NCBI GenBank assembly: GCA_024280375.1
Contig: JAJRQF010000045.1
Coordinates: forward strand, 1-44,359
DNA from: Alphaproteobacteria bacterium
Lineage (GTDB): Bacteria; Pseudomonadota; Alphaproteobacteria; Rhizobiales; Rhizobiaceae
Length of the DNA stretch: 44,359 nucleotides
Reading direction: 5' to 3'
Shown here: piece by piece, positions 8,756-16,530 of the stretch
How positions within the stretch are numbered: position 1 is the stretch's first letter
Layout: every line of letters starts with the position of its first letter
Notes under the pieces: model-generated
What the model was told of the DNA's origin: nothing
Databases searched by the model: none
The model's input: the letters and a program-made list of their open reading frames with translations, nothing else
Translations under genes and position numbers: made by a program

Positions 8756-9337
8756 TTATCCAATATATTTAACTGCGATAAAGCCGCCCACAAGCATCAC
8801 CATACCAACAACAAAGAGCAGATTGAGACGTTTTTCGATAAAGTTTTGAATAGGCTCGCCAAATTTGAACAACAGCCAGGAAACCAGAAAAAACCGGAAG
8901 CCCCGACCAATTATACTGACCAGCGTAAACATCAAAATGTTCAGCCCTGCAAATCCGGAAGATATGGTCAAAACCTTATAGGGAAATGGCGTAATCGCCG
9001 CAAACAATAAGCCCCAGCCACCCCATTTTTCAAACCATTGCTGCATGGTAACAAACAGGTCTTCCTTGCCGTAAAAGGCCAAAATTGGTTTGCCAATAAA
9101 TTCATAGCCAAGCGCCCCAATCGCATAGCCAAGAAAGGCGCCTAAAATGGAAGAAACCATACATATCAACGCATATTTAAACCACTTTGCCCGGTTTGCC
9201 AGCACCATAGGGATGAGCAACACATCGGGGGGAATAGGGAAAAACGAGCTCTCTGCAAATGAAAATCCAGCCAACGCCTTGGTTGCCTGCGGGCTTTTTG
9301 CCAGATTAAACATCCAGTCATAGAGTTTGCGGATCAT
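8756..9337 (-). CDS. YqaA family (DedA/SNARE-associated type) membrane protein
   Basis: A 193-residue integral membrane protein with about five hydrophobic segments. The family signature region is seen as FAESSFFPIPPDVLLIPM near residues 27-44 (Glu and Pro-rich turn) and FAAITPFPYKVLTISSG near 111-127. DedA-superfamily proteins are implicated in lipid flipping and membrane homeostasis; the specific role of YqaA proteins is not settled. It is the first gene of a two-gene unit with the DsbB-like gene. Confidence 0.88.
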   Translation of the reverse strand: MIRKLYDWMFNLAKSPQATKALAGFSFAESSFFPIPPDVLLIPMVLANRAKWFKYALICMVSSILGAFLGYAIGALGYEFIGKPILAFYGKEDLFVTMQQWFEKWGGWGLLFAAITPFPYKVLTISSGFAGLNILMFTLVSIIGRGFRFFLVSWLLFKFGEPIQNFIEKRLNLLFVVGMVMLVGGFIAVKYIG

Positions 9338-9447
9338 AAGGTAATTCTCAACAGCAATTTATTTCCGTCTAGATAGGCCATTGAGAAAGAATTTGCGATA
9401 AAAAATGCTGTTATCTTTCAAGTGGCAAATTCTAGGCGTCAAATTCG

Positions 9448-10011
9448 TCAATAATTTTTTTGGATTTCTCTGAATTTCATTAAAGACCGAATGTTGAAAA
9501 ATATTAAAATTGCAAAACTTAATAAGGCAATCAGGCTGCCAAACATCACTTTCATGTCAAATTCTAAAGGCAGAAGGCAAGAAACAGGCAAGAAAACAGC
9601 GGGCCACTTATTCAGGTATTTTACTGTTTCAGTTTGCCCAATATTATATACATGTTTTCGGGTGTATTTTTGCTCACCTTTTTTGGCAAATTTATTTTCA
9701 ATAAAGTTATCCAGCAACCAGATACTGTTTTCCAATAAACCTTCAGAATTGGTCTGATATTTAAAAAAATATTCAGATGATTCAAATTCTTCAAATGCGC
9801 GATGGCCCCAGGTGCCAAAAGACGGGTCTTTTCGCGCTTCGATTTTTGTTACCGTGCCGGTACTGGATTCCCCAAAATTTGTCAGTAGATAATATTTGCT
9901 ACCAGAACCGAGATGTCCCAGGAATATCCATGCGGAAAGTGCTCCAAACAGCAGAAATGCCGCTATATTCATGTAGTAAAAATCAATTTTTGCTGTGTGT
10001 GGTCTGTACAT
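9448..10011 (-). CDS. Hypothetical membrane protein with periplasmic domain
   Basis: I do not recognise a family with certainty. The 187 residues have a hydrophobic segment at about 14-32 and another at about 152-171, flanking a polar central domain that starts with GESSTGTVTKIEARKD. That plan and the TGTVT(K)I strand resemble DUF3592-type proteins, which is only a suggestion. The gene is AT-rich compared with the housekeeping genes to its left and marks the beginning of the accessory stretch next to the tRNA. Confidence 0.6.
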   Translation of the reverse strand: MYRPHTAKIDFYYMNIAAFLLFGALSAWIFLGHLGSGSKYYLLTNFGESSTGTVTKIEARKDPSFGTWGHRAFEEFESSEYFFKYQTNSEGLLENSIWLLDNFIENKFAKKGEQKYTRKHVYNIGQTETVKYLNKWPAVFLPVSCLLPLEFDMKVMFGSLIALLSFAILIFFNIRSLMKFREIQKNY

Positions 10012-10188
10012 CTATACCTAGAAAATTTGTTGAATTCCCGTTAGTGCTTAGCTGACGGTTTACTGGAAATCCAGTTCTTTTAATCTGCCCATCCTAAAAA
10101 ATGAAATTCGATAGGGTTCCTGGTTGACCAATCCCATTGCAATACTATATTGCCCACATTCCAGTTCGAATATCGCACTGCCCATTGG

Positions 10189-10275
10189 GCCCCTCTGGCG
10201 GAACTGGTAGACGCGCAGGATTCAAAATCCTGTTCCTTTATTGGAGTGCCGGTTCGATTCCGGCGGGGGGCACCA
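10189..10275 (+). tRNA. tRNA-Leu (anticodon CAA)
   Basis: This is an 87-nt gene with encoded CCA. The acceptor stem pairs GCCCCTC with GGGGGGC (one G-U type pair). The anticodon stem CAGGA/TCCTG encloses a seven-base loop with CAA as anticodon. A class II variable arm follows, then the T arm GCCGG-TTCGATT-CCGGC. The discriminator base is A. It reads UUG codons. Integrase and transposase relics lie just downstream, so it probably served as an island attachment site. Confidence 0.96.
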
Positions 10276-10462
10276 TTTAGCCGTTTTATGCTGTCCAAAC
10301 TGATCCCAGCAAGACCAAAAAACACTATAAAAATAAACATATAAGCACTCATTACAAGGTAATATAGCCCAATAACGTGTGTTGGTATCCAGCTTTTATG
10401 TTGGTACATATGCTGCCATTTCGCGGAAAATTCCGATTTACTCGCGATCAATATACCAACAA

Positions 10463-10578
10463 ATGCGAACTAAACCTGTACGGTTGACAGACATCACAAT
10501 CAAAAAACTAAAGCCCACCTTAAAAGTTACCAACATAGTGATGGCGCTGACGCGGTATATTCACCTGACTCCAAATAG
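10463..10578 (+). pseudogene. Tyrosine integrase N-terminal fragment, frameshifted
   Basis: The ATG at 10463 opens RTKPVRLTDITIKKLKP, which matches the N-terminal arm-binding domain of P4-like tyrosine integrases (pattern LTDxxIKxLKP). A shift of frame near 10520 gives SYQHSDGADAVYSPDSK, aligning with the following family pattern Y..SDGxGL.L.V.P.G.K, and then a stop. Everything after that is missing. It lies 188 bases downstream of the tRNA-Leu and in the same direction, the usual place for an island integrase. Short but specific similarity; not searched. Confidence 0.5.
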
Positions 10579-10713
10579 CAACATTAACATCTAATGCATT
10601 ATCTGCTGAAGCCGACAACGGCGATACCGCCTGTTGTAGCGTGATGAAGATGGAAAGTTTGAGGCGCGGTAGGCCTATGTATATTTCAATGCACTGAATA
10701 GAGAAGAGATTCA

Positions 10714-10755
10714 ATGGCAAAGTGCGTTTATAAGGTACGTAATTGGCGCATTTAG
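10714..10755 (+). pseudogene. IS5-type transposase N-terminal scrap
   Basis: ATG at 10714 encodes MAKCVYKVRNWRI and stops. YKVRNW is the usual start of IS5-group transposases (continuing EYNxxLxxRGSLT in intact copies). Only 13 codons remain, and the break coincides with the start of a 24-bp direct repeat at 10755. The call is suggestive because the match is short. Confidence 0.3.
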
Positions 10756-10811
10756 TAAACCGTCACCGTAATTCCACCGTAATTCTTGTAAACCATCACT
10801 GTAATTCCACC
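10755..10811. repeat. 24-bp near-perfect direct repeat (10755-10778, 10788-10811)
   Basis: Two copies of a 24-base unit beginning GTAAACC and ending GTAATTCCACC match at 22 of 24 positions, offset by 33 bases. They lie at the edge of the transposase scrap. Confidence 0.6.
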
Positions 10812-11131
10812 CGTCAGCTTTGGTGGTAGTACTGGTGGTGATGGATTCCAAATGTATAGTAGATCTACCAGGCGGATATTGCTTGGGACTTCGCTAAACA
10901 CTCCAACAGAGGCTGCATTTTCAGGTAATGTTGTAACAAATGGAATAATACCAAGCTCTTTATCCGGACCAGGATCAGCACCAGGGAATTTGGGTGGCCC
11001 TGGCAGAGCGGGTGACAAGTCAAGGTAGTAAATTGCACAACAACAGCTAATAAAATATTGGTTTAATGTTTATACAAGTTCAACCAAACAATTCACAGAG
11101 TTTAATTGGAGTATTTATTTGACATGAAGAA

Positions 11132-11632
11132 ATGTTTGGTAATTTCAATTATATCTATATTAACATTTTTAGTAGTTTTCGTAAATATAATTATAAATTA
11201 TACTATTTCAATTTAACGAGGTTAATTCTTGTAAATACCCTATTGAATATCCCAAAAAATATTAAAAATGGTATATTGATTCCCAAACATGAACTAACAA
11301 CTACATCATTTGCGAAATGGGACAGTGACAAAAGTATTGTTATTAAATCAAATATTACTGGCAATTCTAAAAAAATGTACACAGATCAAATTAGAAAATT
11401 GAATAATGTATTTGAAAAAAAACTTGGCTTATCAATCACCACATCTCCAGATGCACTGGAGTTGGGAAATGCTGACATCTATATACACTTCCACAATCGA
11501 GGTGGTGAAATATTTCTCAATACTATTTTTGGCCTTGTCAGCAAAAAATTTGGTTTGAGCAAGAATAGTCTAATTGAAAAATACGGTACGATACTCGGTA
11601 AATCGGCGGTCAAAAATAGGTCTGTCGAATAA
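11132..11632 (+). CDS. Hypothetical, DUF2927-like; probable N-terminal frameshift
   Basis: An AT-rich frame of 166 codons. From about residue 58, FAKWDSDKSIVIKSN followed by YTDQIRKLNNVFEKKLGLSIT and NADIYIHF resembles the DUF2927 plan (a W...I.V.I strand, a helix, then a hydrophobic strand); this is an impression without a search. The first 30 residues do not look like a proper N-terminus. In another frame, ATG at 11124 with GGAG 12 bases upstream encodes MKKCLVISIISILTFLVVFV, a good signal peptide, but that frame stops at about 11216. One frameshift near 11200 would join signal peptide and domain, so the gene is probably damaged or mis-sequenced there. Confidence 0.45.
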   Translation: MFGNFNYIYINIFSSFRKYNYKLYYFNLTRLILVNTLLNIPKNIKNGILIPKHELTTTSFAKWDSDKSIVIKSNITGNSKKMYTDQIRKLNNVFEKKLGLSITTSPDALELGNADIYIHFHNRGGEIFLNTIFGLVSKKFGLSKNSLIEKYGTILGKSAVKNRSVE

Positions 11633-11638
11633 TGGACG

Positions 11639-11659
11639 AAGGATTGCTTCAGAATCCTT
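11639..11659 (+). terminator. Hairpin just after the DUF2927-like gene
   Basis: AAGGATT (11639-11645) pairs perfectly with AATCCTT (11653-11659) over a 7-base loop, immediately after the TAA at 11632, followed by a few T residues. Its position fits a transcription terminator or an mRNA 3' end; the T tract is weak. Confidence 0.45.
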
Positions 11660-11673
11660 TGCTCGTTTAAGCC

Positions 11674-11691
11674 GCCGGGATTGCTCCCGGC
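11674..11691 (+). promoter_or_regulatory. GC-rich hairpin upstream of the peptide gene
   Basis: GCCGGGA (11674-11680), loop TTGC, TCCCGGC (11685-11691): a perfect 7-bp stem in AT-rich DNA, 59 bases before the start of the 29-residue peptide gene. It could terminate upstream transcription or sit in the leader of the peptide operon. Confidence 0.45.
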
Positions 11692-11749
11692 AAACTTCAA
11701 CAAAGGGGATATAACATCAAATTTCCTAATCTTAAATGAGGAATACAAA

Positions 11750-11839
11750 ATGTTTAATATCAAAAACATTCGCACAGACGATCTCTATGCACCGGCAAGT
11801 TTTTGCGGCGGTATTGCTGGATATTCTGGTTCTCGCTGA
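11750..11839 (+). CDS. 29-residue Gly/Ser-rich peptide, putative precursor
   Basis: ATG at 11750 with TGAGGA about 9 bases upstream encodes a 29-residue peptide ending in TGA. It starts MFNIKNIRTDDLYAP and ends SFCGGIAGYSGSR, so it splits into a polar, charged N-terminal part and a small-residue-rich C-terminal part with a single Cys and one Tyr. That is how leader and core of many ribosomally made peptides look. It has no hydrophobic signal sequence. Directly downstream are a strong hairpin, a small membrane protein and two exported M16 peptidases. I recognise no known precursor family. Coding status rests on the ribosome site, its spacing from the hairpin and the operon context. Confidence 0.55.
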   Translation: MFNIKNIRTDDLYAPASFCGGIAGYSGSR

Positions 11840-11859
11840 TAATTGTTGGTGCATGAGTA

Positions 11860-11877
11860 GGATGCCAAAAGGCATCC
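11860..11877 (+). terminator. Attenuator-like hairpin between peptide gene and downstream genes
   Basis: GGATGCC (11860-11866), loop AAAA, GGCATCC (11871-11877): a perfect 7-bp stem 20 bases after the peptide stop and 23 bases before the next start. Without a T tract it is more likely a partial terminator or RNA-stabilising stem, which would give more peptide mRNA than downstream mRNA. Confidence 0.55.
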
Positions 11878-11900
11878 CACAATAACTTAGGGGTTCAATA

Positions 11901-12083
11901 ATGTTAAACTTTGTCTCAGTATCGGTTCCGGTACTAATTTTTCAGTATATTTTCTACGTATTGACAATGAAAAATTCTGTTGAATTTACGGATTTTTTGG
12001 GTTCCGCACTGCTATCCGCAGCATTGGTTGGCCTAATTCAGTTCGTTTCTATAAAATTTGTGCGCCAAAATTCTGATGATTAA
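11901..12083 (+). CDS. Small two-span membrane protein in peptide/M16 operon
   Basis: A 60-residue protein of unknown family. Two hydrophobic helices are visible (about 2-22 and 33-51) with a short polar link (KNSVEFTD) and a basic/acidic tail (KFVRQNSDD). The ATG has TTAGGGG about 8 bases upstream. The last codons overlap the start of the first M16 peptidase in ATGATTAA, which suggests translational coupling. A role in export, anchoring or immunity for the neighbouring peptide is possible but not shown. Confidence 0.6.
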   Translation: MLNFVSVSVPVLIFQYIFYVLTMKNSVEFTDFLGSALLSAALVGLIQFVSIKFVRQNSDD

Positions 12084-13431
12084 TCTTGTGAGGCCTATTC
12101 AATTAGTGGAATATTCTTCAAAAATTATCTCACTAATTTTGACCGTAATTGCATTGACTGCGCATGAAGCTGCATCTGCAAAAGCCGATACTCCTCTCAA
12201 CATCTCCATCACTTACCCCATCGGCTCCGTTCACGACACCATGCCCGGTGAAGCGCATCTGATTGAGCATTTAAAGTTCAAGACCAATTCGGCCCACGGT
12301 TCTGGCATCTATGAAAATATACCCGGTGCCACGTTCAATGCCTTTACCTATAATTATAAAACTACCTATCTTTTTCAGGCAGGCTTTGATGCTCTTCCAG
12401 CCATTCTTGAGGAGTTTCGCAATATTTCCCTGCCGCTTGACATCACACAGGCAGATTTCGAGCGGGAGAAACAAATCGTCAAACAGGAAATTTTGCAACG
12501 CACCAAATCAAACCCGGACATGAAATATTATCAGCGGCTTGGTCAGCAATTATATGCGGGCACCAGTCTGGCCCACGGGCCGGTCGGGCAGGTACAATCC
12601 ATCGATGCGCTTACACTTGATAAGGTGAGACGCTGGAACCGGAAGACTTACGAAAAGACCGGTGCGCTTGTTTTCATATCAGGCGAACTAGACAAGAATG
12701 ATGTTCTGCAAATGGCGCGCAAAATTCTTCCAAAATCCCGTTTCTCGATACTGGTTATCAACACAGCCAATCCACCCAAAAAACCAGATTTGTCTTTGGT
12801 GGATAAACCGGCACTTCTTGACGATACCGGCATCAAAATCAGCCCGCAAAAACCTTTTGCCATCAAGGCCCGTTCGGACAGGATTTCGAACACAAATTTC
12901 ACCTGGAAACGAATTTACCGGGCCGGTAAAAACTGGCGCAACCAGTTGGCTGCCCGCAATCTTTTGCTAAAGGCAATTTCCAGCCGATTGCCGGAAGGGC
13001 TGCACGACCGGATAGGCGAGGAAAACAGGATCGTTAAAAACTGGAGCATTTCTATATCCTGGCCTGCCCATGGCTACTGGCAGACAAGTTTCAGTGCAAC
13101 CCTTGCCGAGGGCACTGATGTTGAGACTGTGAAAAAAGCAATCAATACCTATCTAGATGAACTTGCCACGACAGGTATCAGCAAAAAAAGCTTTGCTCGG
13201 TTGCTGAAGCGCAGCATCCGCTCGGAAAAGAGAAAATGGCAAAATCCTGATGTTGCGGCAAGCAGCTTTTTTGACGATATGGCCACCTATGGCTATCGTT
13301 TCGCCTGGAGCTGGCCAAGACAACTGGCCGCACTCAACCCAGATGATATCACGAATTTTCTGCAAGGTTTCAAAAAACCCTTGCGCGAAGCGACACTAAT
13401 ATTGGAACCGAAGGAACCCGCAAATGAATAG
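12076..13431 (+). CDS. M16 family zinc peptidase, catalytic subunit type
   Basis: A 451-residue exported peptidase. The N-terminal hydrophobic stretch (about 16-36, ending AASAKA) is a signal peptide, so it acts in the periplasm. The inverted zinc motif HLIEH is at residues 61-65 and the third ligand is probably Glu138 in EREKQIVKQE, about 73 residues later, as the family requires. The C-terminal half shows a degenerate DRIGEENRIVKNW where the substrate-binding Arg/Tyr pair normally lies, which suggests it needs a partner. I chose ATG 12076 (ATGATTAA overlap) over an upstream TTG at 12058. Its last 8 bases, ATGAATAG, overlap the next start. Confidence 0.88.
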   Translation: MINLVRPIQLVEYSSKIISLILTVIALTAHEAASAKADTPLNISITYPIGSVHDTMPGEAHLIEHLKFKTNSAHGSGIYENIPGATFNAFTYNYKTTYLFQAGFDALPAILEEFRNISLPLDITQADFEREKQIVKQEILQRTKSNPDMKYYQRLGQQLYAGTSLAHGPVGQVQSIDALTLDKVRRWNRKTYEKTGALVFISGELDKNDVLQMARKILPKSRFSILVINTANPPKKPDLSLVDKPALLDDTGIKISPQKPFAIKARSDRISNTNFTWKRIYRAGKNWRNQLAARNLLLKAISSRLPEGLHDRIGEENRIVKNWSISISWPAHGYWQTSFSATLAEGTDVETVKKAINTYLDELATTGISKKSFARLLKRSIRSEKRKWQNPDVAASSFFDDMATYGYRFAWSWPRQLAALNPDDITNFLQGFKKPLREATLILEPKEPANE

Positions 13432-14725
13432 AATTTGTACGCGTCTGACCATATTACTTGCCATTATCATGATTTTGGCCATTCCGGCCCGGGCCCAGAC
13501 CATTGACCTGAAAGAAGCGGTTACACCTTCCGGCATCAAGTTCCGTTATCTGAAAAGCAGTGCTCAAGATATAGTTGTTATCGCCTTTTCATTCAAAGGT
13601 GGCACTGTGCATGATTTGATGAAAGGGCCGCAAACAACGTTCATTGCTGCTAATATGATAATGCAATCTTCATCTGGTATTGGAATTGGAACCTTAATTG
13701 AAGAAATGAATGATTTGCAAAGCGGGATCGTTATTGCACCTCATCCTGAATATATGGTCGGCACTGTGTTGGCACCAGCTTCAAATATCGCTGAGGTTGT
13801 CAAGATAGCAAACCGTGTGCTTACCAAGCCCGATTTCCCAAATTCCAAGATTGAACAGTTCAAAGAAGATATGGCAAAAAAGGTAGAGATATTACCTAAA
13901 CGTCCACATATCAAAGCATCGCTAAAATTTGTAAATTTGCTTGGAAAGCCACACCCGTATGCCGCTAATTATATTGGTAATTCAGAGCGTATTCGGGCAA
14001 TCACCCGTGACGATCTTGTAAAATGGCATCGTGACCGGTTCAGTCGAGACGGCTTGATTGTTACTGTTGTTGGTGGCATTTCCGTTCAAAAAATGATCGC
14101 TCTTGTTGATGCTACGTTTGAAGGAGTTCCACAAAAAGGATTTGTGCCGAAACTTCCAAAAATTGAATTCAAGCCAATACCAGCCAAACCATTTGTATTG
14201 AATGGCAAAAACAAACAGGCAATCATTATCGCAGGCGGTCCCATGACCAGCCCGGCCAATGCAGAAAGATGGACGGCCGTTTATCTGTTGCGCGGTATCC
14301 TTGCCAATGGCCAAAAATCCAGATTGTTCCGCAACGTGCGGGAAAAGACCGGGAAAACCTATGGCTTCAGTTCTGGTGGTCAACCCTATTCCCAGACAGG
14401 CATACTTTCTGTTTTCGGCCGTGTCAGCAAGGATGGGCTGGACAAGACAGTAGATATTGTTCGAAATACGCTGACGGAATTTCGAAAAGAAGGTCCAACT
14501 GCCAAGGAAATCAGCGATATAAAGGCACAATCACTTGCCGCAGATGCCAAACTTCGCAAAAATCATGACAAACTTGCGCATATGCTCAATCGATTTGAGC
14601 GCTATGGCTGGAGTCTCGACGAAAGCCGCAACTACATAGAGATTGACAAGGCCGTTGATTTGACGAACCCAAAATTCAGGGAAGCGCTGATACCAGAAAA
14701 CCCGGTGTTTGTGATCGCCAATTAA
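13424..14725 (+). CDS. M16 family peptidase-like partner without zinc motif
   Basis: A 433-residue protein with a clear signal peptide (LTILLAIIMILAIPARAQ, cleavage after about residue 24). It has the M16 fold pattern but no HxxEH: the corresponding region reads SFKGGTVHDLMKG. It keeps the C-domain motif FRNVREKTGKTYG with the Arg and Tyr that bind substrate in M16B enzymes. With the previous gene it therefore forms a complementary pair, one with the zinc site and one with the R/Y pair, as in known heterodimeric M16B peptidases. The 8-nt overlap supports equimolar synthesis. It is the last gene of the peptide operon. Confidence 0.88.
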   Translation: MNRICTRLTILLAIIMILAIPARAQTIDLKEAVTPSGIKFRYLKSSAQDIVVIAFSFKGGTVHDLMKGPQTTFIAANMIMQSSSGIGIGTLIEEMNDLQSGIVIAPHPEYMVGTVLAPASNIAEVVKIANRVLTKPDFPNSKIEQFKEDMAKKVEILPKRPHIKASLKFVNLLGKPHPYAANYIGNSERIRAITRDDLVKWHRDRFSRDGLIVTVVGGISVQKMIALVDATFEGVPQKGFVPKLPKIEFKPIPAKPFVLNGKNKQAIIIAGGPMTSPANAERWTAVYLLRGILANGQKSRLFRNVREKTGKTYGFSSGGQPYSQTGILSVFGRVSKDGLDKTVDIVRNTLTEFRKEGPTAKEISDIKAQSLAADAKLRKNHDKLAHMLNRFERYGWSLDESRNYIEIDKAVDLTNPKFREALIPENPVFVIAN

Positions 14726-14899
14726 CATTGTTGGCTTTTCCTGGTGCTACACCTAATCGGACAAATTCCGGACAATCTGATCCTGCTGCTAACTATCATA
14801 GGAAGGGACAAAAACAGTCACCGCCCACCAAATACTTATCCCCCATCACTGCTTTGAGATTAGGCTTTTATTCAGTCTAACAGAGCGGAATAAGTAATA

Positions 14900-15631
14900 A
14901 TGGACAGTTCAGCAGTTTTGCAAATGCCTTATATCTTGGCATCACAAGCACAAAAACACGTAACCCATAATGAGGCCATTCGTACCCTTGATGCCCTTGT
15001 GCAATTATCAGTTATCGATAAGGATTTAACTGTACCACCAGCATCTCCCACCGATGGTGATCGATATATTCCAGCCACAGGTTCCACCGGTTTGTGGAGT
15101 GGAAAAGACGGGTTGATCGCGGCCTTTCAGGATAATGGTTGGATTTTTTATACCCCAAAAATCGGGTTTCTCGCCTATTTAGTTGATGAGGCGCTTACTT
15201 ACGTTTTCAGCGCCTCAGACTGGATGCCCTACTCAGATGGAAAAATCGGTGGGGGAACAAGCATTCTCAATGCCAGCCCCTTTGGCGCCGAAACCAGATT
15301 TGAACTGCTCGAAGAAGAGCTTATTCTTTCCGGGCCTTCAATCGACAGCCTGATCGAAATTCCTGACCGCGCCATCGTGTTTTCCGTATCCAGCCGAACG
15401 ACCCAGGCCATCACCGGCGCAACTTCTTTCGATTGTGGAATTGCCGGCGACATTGGTAAATTTGGCAGCCTGCTTTCAATCGCCGTGGATGCGACCAATT
15501 CCGGTGTAATTGGGCCAACGGCCTATTATGCGAATACAAAATTACGCGTCACTGCAAACGGGGGCAATTTTACCGGCGGCAAAATCCGCCTCACCATTCA
15601 TTATATGATGTGCAGCCCTGCGACCGGTTAA
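14900..15631 (+). CDS. DUF2793 domain protein
   Basis: A 243-residue protein. The N-terminal half matches the DUF2793 pattern, with LPYILASQAQKHVTHNEA-like sequence (here MPYILASQAQKHVTHNEAI), RTLDALVQLSV and SPTDGDRYI. Such proteins occur in alphaproteobacterial prophages and gene-transfer-agent-like contexts and also alone in the genome; their function is not established. The C-terminal part (about 130-240) is a beta-rich domain rich in Gly and Thr. No other phage genes lie nearby. The terminal TAA overlaps the stop of the opposing LysR gene (TTAA). Confidence 0.75.
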   Translation: MDSSAVLQMPYILASQAQKHVTHNEAIRTLDALVQLSVIDKDLTVPPASPTDGDRYIPATGSTGLWSGKDGLIAAFQDNGWIFYTPKIGFLAYLVDEALTYVFSASDWMPYSDGKIGGGTSILNASPFGAETRFELLEEELILSGPSIDSLIEIPDRAIVFSVSSRTTQAITGATSFDCGIAGDIGKFGSLLSIAVDATNSGVIGPTAYYANTKLRVTANGGNFTGGKIRLTIHYMMCSPATG

Positions 15632-16530
15632 GGTTTTTCATATTTTGCATAGGCAAGCAAATGCTTTGCCAGATGATCGAAAAACAAGCGGACAGGCTGC
15701 TCCCGCAACATATCCTCATGGGCAACCAGCCACATTTCCATGGGGATAGAAACCATATCATGCAGCACCGGAAGGAGATCCTCCTCCCGGGTAGCTAATT
15801 GCATTTGCACACCACCAATACCGCATCCAGCCCGAACCAGAGCCAGTTGCGCAAGGTCGCTGTCGCATTTCACATTCATTGCATTGACCAATTGCTCAAC
15901 CTCAATTGGCGCAGTAAAATCGGCATAAAGCCCCATGCTTTCAGGGCCGATGATAATATGGTCTTCGATATCATCAAGGCTGGATGGTGTGCCTTTTCGC
16001 ACGATATAATCTCTATGTGCATATAGCTTTAGCGGCACATCACCAATCTTGCGGGCAATGAGTGCCTCCTGTATTGGCCGCCGCATACGAATGGCAATAT
16101 CGGCCTCCCGCTTCAGCAGGTTTTCGGTTCTATTGGTTAAAACCAGTTCCACATGAATATGCGGATAGGTTTGCACAAAATCAGATATAATTGCGGGCAG
16201 AACTTCACCGCCAATAATCTGACTGGCGGTTAGGCGCACCTTTCCCGCCGCATCTCCTTGAGCTGCCGCGGCGCGCTTTAGGGCATTGGCCGCAATCGCC
16301 ATGGTTTTGGCATGAGAAACCATGCCACGTGCTGTATCCGTGGGGTTGAGGCCGTAACGCGAGCGCACAAACAGGGGCGCACCGACCGCAGCTTCAAGTG
16401 CATCAACATGGCGACCAATGGTCGGCTGGCTAAGGCCCAATCTCTTTGCCGCCGCCGAAAGGCTACCCGTCTCAATGACCGCCAGGAATGATTGATAATG
16501 TTCCCAATTATTCGCCATGCTGCCCATCAT
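15628..16530 (-). CDS. LysR family transcriptional regulator
   Basis: A 300-residue regulator. The N-terminal winged helix-turn-helix is classical: FLAVIETGSLSAAAKRLGLS then QPTIGRHVDALEAAVG and LFVRSRYG. The effector-binding domain follows. The start may be the Met at residue 1, 2 or 5 (ANNWEHYQSF is the conserved part). It is divergent from the epimerase-like gene, and a perfect palindrome sits directly upstream of its start, so it probably represses itself and controls that neighbour. The ligand cannot be read from the sequence. Confidence 0.92.
   Translation of the reverse strand: MMGSMANNWEHYQSFLAVIETGSLSAAAKRLGLSQPTIGRHVDALEAAVGAPLFVRSRYGLNPTDTARGMVSHAKTMAIAANALKRAAAAQGDAAGKVRLTASQIIGGEVLPAIISDFVQTYPHIHVELVLTNRTENLLKREADIAIRMRRPIQEALIARKIGDVPLKLYAHRDYIVRKGTPSSLDDIEDHIIIGPESMGLYADFTAPIEVEQLVNAMNVKCDSDLAQLALVRAGCGIGGVQMQLATREEDLLPVLHDMVSIPMEMWLVAHEDMLREQPVRLFFDHLAKHLLAYAKYEKP

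Larger units (their letters stand above)
10276..11123. other. 848-base region without an intact gene; mobile-element relics
   Basis: Between the tRNA and the next gene I find only relics: an integrase N-terminus (10463-10578), a transposase N-terminus (10714-10755) and a short direct repeat (10755-10811). At 10752-11018 both strands are open for about 70-90 codons (minus strand ending GGITVTVY; plus strand reading GGSTGGDGFQM), but neither has a good start or a recognised family. I therefore call no gene there. Confidence 0.6.

Noticed and set aside
10080-10451. 123-codon minus-strand frame across the tRNA (contains NRTGTPIKEQDFESCASTS)
   Set aside because: It is an antisense translation of tRNA-Leu, a well-known spurious pattern in annotations.
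10752-11018. 88-codon minus-strand frame ending GGITVTVY
   Set aside because: Only a TTG start, no ribosome site, no recognised family, and its end is made of the direct repeat; the plus strand is open as well.
11860-11877. CRISPR-like or repeat-array reading of the hairpins around the peptide gene
   Set aside because: Each stem is a single, unrelated hairpin; there is no regular repeat-spacer spacing in this window.
14900-15631. Prophage called from the DUF2793 gene
   Set aside because: No capsid, tail, terminase or lysis genes are nearby; DUF2793 genes also occur singly.
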